A stretch of DNA of 7,226 nt from NCBI GenBank assembly GCA_934647145.1, contig CAKUFB010000131.1, positions 1 through 7,226 on the forward strand, given 5' to 3'. Every line of letters starts with the position of its first letter. Within the stretch, counting starts at the first letter, position 1. Source of the DNA: an uncultured Clostridia bacterium (GTDB lineage: Bacteria > Bacillota > Clostridia > Christensenellales > Aristaeellaceae). The notes beneath the pieces were generated by a model, which saw only the letters and a program-made list of their open reading frames with translations, was not told the origin of the DNA and ran no database searches. This document shows positions 1 to 5,184 of this stretch, one piece after another. The position numbers and the translations under genes are program-made.

Positions 1-20
1 CCGGCGGCACTGCCGCCGGG
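1..20 (-). terminator. GC-rich hairpin after the regulator gene, probable terminator stem cut by the window edge
   Basis: CCGGCGGC (1-8) and GCCGCCGG (12-19) form a perfect 8-bp stem around a 3-base ACT loop. It lies 16 bases past the regulator's stop codon on the minus strand. A run of six Ts on the minus strand sits before the stem rather than after it. The T-tract expected after an intrinsic terminator would lie left of base 1 and cannot be seen. Calling it a terminator is inference from position and stem strength. Confidence 0.45.
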
Positions 21-35
21 CGCGGAAAAAATATC

Positions 36-2105
36 TCACTGATAGTCCTGCACCTTGCAGCCGGTATAGCGCTGAAAGGAACGCCTGAAGGAATACTCGT
101 TCTCGTAGCCAACCAATCGCGCAATCTCCGCGATTTTCAGCGTTGGATCCTTCATCAATTCCTTTGCCCGATCCATACGGCACCGGATCAGGCAGGCCTG
201 AAAGGTCTGACCCGTCAGCTCGCGAATGTACTTATTGAGCGTAGTCGCGCTGCGAACCCCGAAGATCTCCTGCAGCATGGTAATGGAAAGCTCCGGCTGG
301 TCGTAGTGGCGCTGAATATAGTTCACGATCTGTTGATCCAGACTATCGGCCTCTCCGCGCGGCGCGGAGATATTCATCTGGCGCACCCCTTCCAGCAGTA
401 TGTTCCACATTTCCTGCCAGCTTCCCGAGGTATGCAGCTCCGTCAGCGCCACGGGCAGTCCGTCGCCGCGCCCCATTTCCCGGACGCAGCGCTGCAGGTC
501 GCTGGTCAGGCAGTTGAACATCTGCATCATGTCCTCCTGATCCATCTTCCCCGCCTGAAGCGCCTTTTCGTTTTCCTGGCGCAGGTTAATCAGGATTTCC
601 TCCGCCACGTTCAGTCGCCCCTTGCGCAGCGCGTCGAGCAGCTGGCTTTCCCAGTCGAAGGGGAAATAGTAGCGCGGCATGCCCTGATGCAGATAGAACT
701 GTTTGCGCCGCGCCTCCTGATAGGACACGCTGATGCCGACCAGGCCGTGCAGAATCTCCCCGAAAAACAGGGAAACCGCCCAGTATTCACCCTCCAGCAG
801 CTGCTGCACGCGCTTGGAGGCGGCGCGCACCGGCTCCGGGGCGTCGGCGGCCAGTATCAGCGCCACGCCGCCGTCGAGCAGCTCGCTGACCTGCCACAGC
901 ACCCCTCCCTCGCGCCCCAGCGCGTGGTACACGCTTTGCAGGAATTCGCCCTCCATCAGGCGTTTTTCGGCCGAGGAGAGAATCAGCACCTGGAAGGACA
1001 TGTCGTCGCGGAAGCGCACCAGCTCTTCCAGCCGCTCGACGCTCTCGAAATAGCCGGTCAGCAGCTGTCGGACGGCGGCGGCCTTCTGATCCTCCAGGCG
1101 GCGCCTGAGCATGACGTCGATCGACTGATTGAGCGTCTCAAAGGCGTTTTTGTCGTCCGGATTGCCGTTCACCTTGCGCAGGAGCTGCTGAAGCGGCCGG
1201 TAAGTCATCCGCGCCAGCAGATAGGACAGCCCCACGCCGCCCAGCATCAGCGCGCCGAAGAGCGCCAGATGCCGCAGCATCGCCGAGGGACTGATGTACA
1301 GCCTGCCCAGATCCACTTCGAACACCGCCCGCCAGGGCGTGTTGAATATCGTCTTTTCCAGGCGGTTTTGCCCCTGCCCGCCTGCCGCGAAATCCATCAG
1401 CACGCTTCCGCTCTCGTCGTTCAGCAGGGAGAAGTGCGTCACCCCCTCCGGGAGCATGGATTCGACGCGCTTGAGGATGTTCTGCGCGTTGAACACCGTA
1501 CACAGATAGACCTGCGGCTCCAGATAGACGGAGGGCTTCAACGGGATGATGAACAGGATGTTCCGGCCGAAGCAGCTTGCGCCCTGCTCATTAAAGCACT
1601 CCACCTGATCGGGCATGCGGCAGGCGAGTATCTCAGAGAGCGCCTGCTCGCGCAGCGCCCGGGGCACCCCGAGGGTGGTGAGGTAATGCTGCGGCTCGCC
1701 CCAGTAGTTCCGGCTGACGGCCAGGTTCTTCCGCCGGAAGAGCATCCCCCGGGAGCAGACCGTGTTGTCCAGGCCCACCGGCCGGAACAGCGTGTTCTCA
1801 TGGATGGACTTCTTCCAGGAATAGGTAAATTCCTCGTTAAATATATCCGTATCGGAACTCAGCTTGACCGCCCAGGTCGTGCTGCGCGCGTATTCGCCCA
1901 GCAGAATCTCGTCGCGAATCAGGCCGCTGAGGTAGTCGGCCACGCGCAACGCGCTCTCCTCCGTCTCCTGCTCTACCCTGCGCTGGCCGCGGCTCACCTC
2001 GTCGCGGAAGACATAGACCAGAAACATTCCCCCAATGGCCAGAGAGGCGATCAGAAAGGCGAGATAAATGCTCAGGAAATCATTGAGGCGCAGTCTTTCT
2101 TTCAT
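36..2105 (-). CDS. Membrane-anchored AraC-family transcriptional regulator with extracytoplasmic sensor domain
   Basis: This 689-residue protein has a one-component sensor layout. A short charged N-terminus leads into membrane helix 1 (about 11-33). An extracytoplasmic region (about 34-275) is probably Cache-like, judged by layout only. Membrane helix 2 (about 278-300) is followed by a cytoplasmic linker with a degenerate segment around GISVSYQEARRKQFY (457-471), typical of YesN/YesS-like regulators. The C-terminal AraC DNA-binding domain (about 588-688) has two helix-turn-helix units: LSITMLQEIFGV (606-617) and the well-conserved KIAEIARLVGYENEYSF (657-673), then YTG near the end. Such proteins usually activate a neighbouring sugar transporter, here the importer genes upstream on the same strand. 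The ATG at 2105 has GGAG (2119-2122) 13 bases upstream, a rather long spacing. The sensor region holds five cysteines (117, 162, 170, 178, 202). The ligand is unknown. The AraC call is very secure; the sensor fold is less so. Confidence 0.93.
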   Translation of the reverse strand: MKERLRLNDFLSIYLAFLIASLAIGGMFLVYVFRDEVSRGQRRVEQETEESALRVADYLSGLIRDEILLGEYARSTTWAVKLSSDTDIFNEEFTYSWKKSIHENTLFRPVGLDNTVCSRGMLFRRKNLAVSRNYWGEPQHYLTTLGVPRALREQALSEILACRMPDQVECFNEQGASCFGRNILFIIPLKPSVYLEPQVYLCTVFNAQNILKRVESMLPEGVTHFSLLNDESGSVLMDFAAGGQGQNRLEKTIFNTPWRAVFEVDLGRLYISPSAMLRHLALFGALMLGGVGLSYLLARMTYRPLQQLLRKVNGNPDDKNAFETLNQSIDVMLRRRLEDQKAAAVRQLLTGYFESVERLEELVRFRDDMSFQVLILSSAEKRLMEGEFLQSVYHALGREGGVLWQVSELLDGGVALILAADAPEPVRAASKRVQQLLEGEYWAVSLFFGEILHGLVGISVSYQEARRKQFYLHQGMPRYYFPFDWESQLLDALRKGRLNVAEEILINLRQENEKALQAGKMDQEDMMQMFNCLTSDLQRCVREMGRGDGLPVALTELHTSGSWQEMWNILLEGVRQMNISAPRGEADSLDQQIVNYIQRHYDQPELSITMLQEIFGVRSATTLNKYIRELTGQTFQACLIRCRMDRAKELMKDPTLKIAEIARLVGYENEYSFRRSFQRYTGCKVQDYQ

Positions 2106-2141
2106 GTGCGATGTCTTGCTCCTTCTCGTTCAACGCGCGCA

Positions 2142-2176
2142 AAGGCTGCCCTCTCTCGAAAAGAGAGGGACAGCCT
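2142..2176. repeat. 35-base palindromic repeat, copy 1
   Basis: The stem is AGGCTG/CAGCCT (outer 6 bp) plus CCCTCTCT/AGAGAGGG (inner 8 bp), with a single bulged A at 2170 and a CGAAA loop on the plus strand. It is identical base for base to 2433-2467. It starts 37 bases upstream of the regulator's start codon, so a regulator transcript beginning inside the gap could carry it in the leader. Confidence 0.93.
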
Positions 2177-2206
2177 CAGCTCGTCAAAACAGGTTTTGAC
2201 GAGCTG
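2177..2206. repeat. Perfect inverted repeat (hairpin 2 of the element)
   Basis: CAGCTCGTCAAAAC (2177-2190) and GTTTTGACGAGCTG (2193-2206) are exact reverse complements separated by AG. This gives a stem of at least 13 bp with a 4-base loop. It directly abuts the first 35-base repeat. TTGACG occurs in the arm on both strands as a side effect of the symmetry. On the minus strand it is followed 17 bases later only by TCTTTT, too weak to call a promoter. Confidence 0.9.
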
Positions 2207-2235
2207 GTGGACGGGGAAGCACGCTCCCCCGCCAC
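2207..2235. repeat. Inverted repeat (hairpin 3 of the element)
   Basis: GTGG-CGGGG (2207-2216, with A2211 bulged) pairs with CCCCG-CCAC (2227-2235) around a 10-base loop. It begins at the base after hairpin 2 ends. Confidence 0.75.
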
Positions 2236-2247
2236 TGCCACCCTCAC

Positions 2248-2290
2248 CAGTTTTTGCTGAAATCTAAGAGATTTCCGGGCGCAAAAACTG
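2248..2290. repeat. Two-tier hairpin (hairpin 4), related to hairpin 5
   Basis: The outer arms are CAGTTTTTGC (2248-2257) and GCAAAAACTG (2281-2290), perfect over 10 bp. The inner arms are GAAATCT (2259-2265) and AGATTTC (2269-2275) around an AAG loop. An asymmetric internal loop (T against CGGGC) separates the tiers. It shares the TTTTTGC/GCAAAAA core and the same two-tier plan with the next hairpin. Confidence 0.9.
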
Positions 2291-2297
2291 CAGAGAA

Positions 2298-2342
2298 ACG
2301 ATTTTTGCTCTGGAAAATGGGATTTTCCGACGCAAAAATCGT
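2298..2342. repeat. Two-tier hairpin (hairpin 5), related to hairpin 4
   Basis: The outer arms are ACGATTTTTGC (2298-2308) and GCAAAAATCGT (2332-2342), perfect over 11 bp. The inner arms are GGAAAAT (2312-2318) and ATTTTCC (2322-2328) around a GGG loop. The tiers are separated by TCT against GAC. The base sequence differs from hairpin 4 at many paired positions, yet both arms remain complementary. Confidence 0.9.
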
Positions 2343-2344
2343 CC

Positions 2345-2373
2345 CGTGCCCACCGTACATGCCGCTGGGCACG
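2345..2373. repeat. Inverted repeat (hairpin 6 of the element)
   Basis: CGTGCCCA (2345-2352) and TGGGCACG (2366-2373) form a perfect 8-bp stem around a 13-base loop, the largest loop in the element. Confidence 0.85.
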
Positions 2374-2382
2374 ATTGAAAGT

Positions 2383-2406
2383 TCGAGAGGGCTGCGGCCC
2401 TCTCGA
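2383..2406. repeat. Inverted repeat with UNCG-type loop on the plus strand (hairpin 7)
   Basis: TCGAGAGGGC (2383-2392) and GCCCTCTCGA (2397-2406) form a perfect 10-bp stem. As plus-strand RNA the loop is UGCG closed by C-G, which matches the very stable cUNCGg tetraloop class. The arms contain GAGAGGG/CCCTCTC, also present in the 35-base repeats, so alternative long-range pairing is possible. Confidence 0.88.
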
Positions 2407-2432
2407 GCTCTCTGAGGGTTTTTCGACAGTCT

Positions 2433-2467
2433 AAGGCTGCCCTCTCTCGAAAAGAGAGGGACAGCCT
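2433..2467. repeat. 35-base palindromic repeat, copy 2
   Basis: This is identical to 2142-2176, with arms AGGCTG/CAGCCT and CCCTCTCT/AGAGAGGG, a bulged A at 2461 and a CGAAA loop. It lies 46 bases past the stop codon of the binding-protein gene. Because the repeat is itself palindromic, the two copies serve as both direct and near-perfect inverted ends of the element. Confidence 0.93.
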
Positions 2468-2476
2468 GTTTGCTTT

Positions 2477-2495
2477 GCGCCCTCACGCGGGGCGC
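2477..2495 (-). other. Short GC hairpin after the binding-protein gene
   Basis: GCGCCC (2477-2482) and GGGCGC (2490-2495) form a 6-bp stem 18 bases past the stop codon at 2514-2516. On the minus strand it is followed by AAAGCAAAC rather than a T-run, so it is not a canonical intrinsic terminator. It may protect the transcript 3' end or be incidental in this GC-rich stretch. Confidence 0.35.
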
Positions 2496-2513
2496 CTGCG
2501 CGCGGTGATTATA

Positions 2514-4142
2514 TTAGCCGTTGGCCAGGTAGCGGTCGCGGCGCGCCTGCTTGATGTTGATGTAATCCTGCAGGCCCAGCTTTTCCAGCTCGCCGAGATA
2601 GGTTTCCATGTCGTCCAGGCTCCTGCGGCCCAGGATCAGGTCAACCAGCAGCTCCTCGGCATAGGTATTCAGCTGCTCCTCGATCTGACCGATGGTCTCA
2701 GCCTCTTCGTCGGACTCGATGGCGATCTGGTCAAAGACGCACTCGATGTTCGCGTAGGGCAGCAGGGAGTAGTTCCAGTCGTAGAAGGCTTCCTTCTTCA
2801 GCTTGGTCAGCTCGGTCACGTTGTCCGGCTTGAGCACCCTGTACTCGGGCAGCGTGCGCATGTTGGGCAGCGCGATGATGGAGAAGTTGGTCCAGGCCAG
2901 GCCGTAGCGCGGATCGTAGGTGTCCGCGTCGCCCGGGATGATGGCGGGGATGTAGACGCCGCTGTCGCTCACGGTGTAGCCCACGTTCTCGATGCCGTAG
3001 GTGGCCAGCGCCGCGTACTCGTCGGTGTACACGAAGTCGAACAGCCTCAGCACCTCTTCGGGATGCTTGGTGGAGGAGGGAACCATGTACTGGCAGTAGG
3101 TGTTGACCCGGGGGTCGTCGAGGGCGTGGAAGCCGTTCTCCAGGCCGTCCAGGTCGATCCAGGTGGGCAGGTAGAGCGCGTTCGGGTCGGAGCAGTTCTT
3201 CTCAAAGCCCTCGTACCAGGCATAGCCGAAGTTGATCGAGGCGCGGTTTTCAGTCTGAATCGCGTTCTCGAAGGTGCTCGTGTCGGTCAGGGTCGCGGTG
3301 TCGATCAGGTCTTCCTTGTACAGCTGCTGCATGTACTCGATGTAGGCGGGGAAGTTCTCGTGATAGAAGTTGGAGTAGACCTTGTTATCGGGGCCGTAGC
3401 CGCACAGCAGCTGGCCGGACAGGTCGAAGCCCTGAGCGATGCCGTTGTAGAATTTGTTGATCGGGACGTTGATGACCTCGTCCTTCATGCCGTTGCCGTT
3501 GACGTCCTGCGCCTGGAAGGCGGCCAGAATGTCGTGCAGCTCGGCCGGGGTGTAGGTGTACTTATACTCTGCGCCGATCTTCTCCAGCCAGTCCACGCGG
3601 ATGGACGTGGTGCGGGGGTCGGTGAAGGGAATGATCTCGTCGGTCTCGGGGTCGTAGAACTGGCGCCCGGAAAGGTAGGAGAACCAGTACATCTTTCCGT
3701 CGGGCGCGGTCGTGGCGCCCACCGCGCCGGGGCAGCGGGAGTTGTAGTAGGCCAGGATGCTGCCGTCCTCGTCATACTGCTCGATCAGGTCGGAGACCGC
3801 CAGCAGCATGCCGTTCTTGGCCCAGTTGATCGCGTCGAACGTGTCCCAGCCGGAGGAGATGATGTCGGGCAGATCCACGCCCGCGGCGACACGGCTGTTG
3901 ACCACGTCCACAAAGGAGTTGTTCTCGATGCCTTCAATTTCGATCTTCAGGCCAAGGCGTTCGGCCAGAATCTGGTCAAACAGCTTGCCCACCTCGAAGT
4001 TAGCGTATTCGGCGGTCAGCCACGGTTCAACCTCCGCGTGGCACAGAATGGAAATGGGGGTCAGCTCCTGCTCCTGGGCGTAGGTCGGGATGACCGACGC
4101 GGCCATCAGCAGGCACAGCGCGAGAGCGAGAATGCGTTTCAT
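2514..4142 (-). CDS. LplA-like extracellular solute-binding protein of a carbohydrate ABC importer
   Basis: This 542-residue protein is the ligand-capturing subunit of the importer whose permeases lie just upstream. An N-terminal signal sequence has Lys2-Arg3, a hydrophobic core (4-18) and a likely cleavage near TYA-QE (20-24). The segment TPAELHDILAAFQAQD followed by DVNGNGMKDEV (198-223) is characteristic of the long LplA/YtcQ-type binding proteins, where the D-N-N-D-E loop resembles a calcium site. Length matches that family, whose members run about 500-560 residues. The ATG at 4142 is chosen because AGGAGG (4150-4155) sits 7 bases upstream and the signal peptide starts there; the open frame extending upstream overlaps the permease gene and has no such support. 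No lipobox is visible: Cys10 follows LAL, not the usual small residue. The protein would therefore be released or held by some other means. The cargo is probably an oligosaccharide but cannot be specified. Confidence 0.92.
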   Translation of the reverse strand: MKRILALALCLLMAASVIPTYAQEQELTPISILCHAEVEPWLTAEYANFEVGKLFDQILAERLGLKIEIEGIENNSFVDVVNSRVAAGVDLPDIISSGWDTFDAINWAKNGMLLAVSDLIEQYDEDGSILAYYNSRCPGAVGATTAPDGKMYWFSYLSGRQFYDPETDEIIPFTDPRTTSIRVDWLEKIGAEYKYTYTPAELHDILAAFQAQDVNGNGMKDEVINVPINKFYNGIAQGFDLSGQLLCGYGPDNKVYSNFYHENFPAYIEYMQQLYKEDLIDTATLTDTSTFENAIQTENRASINFGYAWYEGFEKNCSDPNALYLPTWIDLDGLENGFHALDDPRVNTYCQYMVPSSTKHPEEVLRLFDFVYTDEYAALATYGIENVGYTVSDSGVYIPAIIPGDADTYDPRYGLAWTNFSIIALPNMRTLPEYRVLKPDNVTELTKLKKEAFYDWNYSLLPYANIECVFDQIAIESDEEAETIGQIEEQLNTYAEELLVDLILGRRSLDDMETYLGELEKLGLQDYINIKQARRDRYLANG

Positions 4143-4149
4143 GGCAATT

Positions 4150-4155
4150 CCTCCT
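4150..4155 (-). promoter_or_regulatory. Strong ribosome binding site deciding the binding-protein start
   Basis: AGGAGG on the minus strand sits 7 bases from the ATG at 4142. It is the best-matched ribosome site in the window, which suits a binding protein needed in excess over the permeases. It also rules out the longer upstream-extended frame. Confidence 0.85.
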
Positions 4156-4185
4156 GATTTGTTCACGTACTTTTCTTCTATACAA

Positions 4186-4202
4186 AGCCGGCCGGACTTT
4201 AT
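4186..4202. repeat. Small inverted repeat in the permease/binding-protein gap
   Basis: AAAGCCGGCCGGACTTT reads almost the same on both strands: AAAG/CTTT flank CCGGCCGG, with one extra base. It lies inside the 92-base gap between the second permease and the binding protein. It could be a weak hairpin that stalls or protects part of the operon transcript, or a protein-binding site. No convincing -35/-10 pair is visible in the gap. Confidence 0.4.
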
Positions 4203-4234
4203 ATACGATACACGATATGCCGTACTGGCTGCGC

Positions 4235-5155
4235 TCAGCCCTTGAGCGAGCCCAGCATGATGCCCTTGGTAAAGTGCTTCTGGAACATGGGGTAGACCAT
4301 CAGAATCGGCACAGTGACCACGACGATCACCGCGTATTTGACCTGCCGCGCGGTCATCGCCCGGCGAATGAAGGTCTCCAGCGCCTCCGGGGTGTAGTTC
4401 ACGCCCAGATCCTTGGGGTTGGCGGCGTTGAGCACGGTCTGCAGATACACCTGAATGGGCTGAATCTCCTGGCGGGTGGTGTAGAGCACCGCGCTGAACC
4501 AGGTATTCCATACGCCGACGATCGTGTAGATCAGGATGACCGCCAGCACCGGCTTGGCCAGGGGCAGGTAGATGCGCGTGAGCGCCTGCATGTTGGTCGC
4601 CCCGTCGATGAAGGCCGCCTCACCCAGCTCGTGCGGTATGGAGGCCAGATACGTGCGGCACAGGATGATATTCCAGATGCTGTAGCTCGCGGGCAGAATC
4701 AGCGCCAGCGGGGAATTGTACAGCCCCAGCTTGGTCACCAGGATGAACGAGGGAATCATGCCGCCGCCGACGTACATGGGGATGATCAGATACAGGTTGA
4801 CCAGCTTGCGGCACTTGAGATTCGGCCGGGTCAGCGGATAGGCGACGGACATGGTGGTAAACAGCATCAGCACGCAGCCCACGATGACGTACAGCACCGA
4901 ATTTCGAATGGAAATCCAGAACTTGGGGTTGTTCAGCACCAGCTTATAGCTCCCCAGGCTGAAGCCCACCGGCCAGAAGGTCACCTTGCCCGCCGCCGCG
5001 GCCGCCGGGTCGCTCACGGACATGACGATCACGTACCACATGGGATAAATCGTAATGAAACAGGTGAAGATGGCGATCACCGTGACCACCGTGTCGAAGG
5101 TCGTCCACTGCTTCAGCCTGCCGCGCCCTGGACGCGCAAGAGCCCGCTCACTCAT
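4235..5155 (-). CDS. ytcP: YtcP/LplC-like carbohydrate ABC transporter permease
   Basis: This 306-residue integral membrane protein is one half of the translocation channel of a CUT1-type sugar importer. Hydrophobic segments lie near 20-44, 84-106, 118-140, 145-165, 201-222 and 272-293, giving the expected six spans. The permease signature EAAFIDGATNMQ (179-190), with IYLPLAKP (195-202) after it, is the loop that docks on the ATPase. The ending FQKHFTKGIMLGSLKG is typical of the YtcP/LplC branch. The ATG at 5155 is preferred because AGGAA lies about 8 bases upstream. A GTG at 5191 would add 12 mostly charged residues and overlap the preceding gene by 7 bases, and it lacks a better ribosome site. 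The first permease ends 29 bases upstream, so the two are surely co-transcribed. The symbol is at family level; orthology is not shown. Confidence 0.93.
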   Translation of the reverse strand: MSERALARPGRGRLKQWTTFDTVVTVIAIFTCFITIYPMWYVIVMSVSDPAAAAAGKVTFWPVGFSLGSYKLVLNNPKFWISIRNSVLYVIVGCVLMLFTTMSVAYPLTRPNLKCRKLVNLYLIIPMYVGGGMIPSFILVTKLGLYNSPLALILPASYSIWNIILCRTYLASIPHELGEAAFIDGATNMQALTRIYLPLAKPVLAVILIYTIVGVWNTWFSAVLYTTRQEIQPIQVYLQTVLNAANPKDLGVNYTPEALETFIRRAMTARQVKYAVIVVVTVPILMVYPMFQKHFTKGIMLGSLKG

Positions 5156-5184
5156 TATTTTTCTTCCTTTCCGCTTTTCAGTCG

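Larger units (their letters stand above)
2142..2467. other. Multi-hairpin intergenic element bounded by 35-base palindromic repeats
   Basis: This fills most of the non-coding gap between the binding-protein gene and the regulator gene. Eight hairpins follow one another almost without spacers: 2142-2176, 2177-2206, 2207-2235, 2248-2290, 2298-2342, 2345-2373, 2383-2406 and 2433-2467. About 200 of the 326 bases can pair in these local stems, most of them perfect or with one bulge. The first and last hairpins are the same 35 bases. No stem is followed directly by a convincing T-run on either strand, so this is not a simple terminator. The 80-codon minus-strand reading frame across it is dictated by the palindromes and has no good start context. 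Plausible identities are a REP/MITE-like mobile repeat or a structured RNA. The structure is seen directly; the function is unknown. Confidence 0.8.

Noticed and set aside
2177..2206. Promoter using TTGACG in hairpin 2
   Set aside because: The matching -10 position reads TCTTTT, only three of six consensus bases, and the TTGACG is a by-product of the inverted repeat, occurring on both strands.
306..2267. 653-codon plus-strand open frame opposite the regulator gene
   Set aside because: It is antisense to a clear AraC gene, rich in His, Gln and Arg, has no recognisable domain, and runs into the hairpin element. It arises from the GC-rich third positions of the real gene.
2142..2467. CRISPR array built on the repeated 35-mer
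   Set aside because: There are only two copies, 256 bases apart, with structured hairpins rather than unique spacers between them, and no cas genes nearby.
2244..2486. 80-codon minus-strand open frame across the hairpin element
   Set aside because: Its codons are dictated by palindromes, its start lies in the GC hairpin after the binding-protein gene without a ribosome site, and the peptide resembles no protein family.
2475..4157. 560-codon plus-strand open frame opposite the binding-protein gene
   Set aside because: It is a Val/Gly/Asp-rich low-complexity translation, the typical shadow of a GC-biased gene on the other strand. The binding protein has a signal peptide, family motif and ribosome site.
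4143..4234. Separate promoter for the binding-protein gene in the AT-rich gap
   Set aside because: TATATA, TATAAA and TATAGA strings occur on the minus strand, but none has a reasonable -35 box 16-18 bases upstream.
4143..4511. Upstream extension of the binding-protein frame
   Set aside because: It overlaps the permease gene in another frame. The internal ATG at 4142 has AGGAGG at 7 bases and begins a signal peptide.
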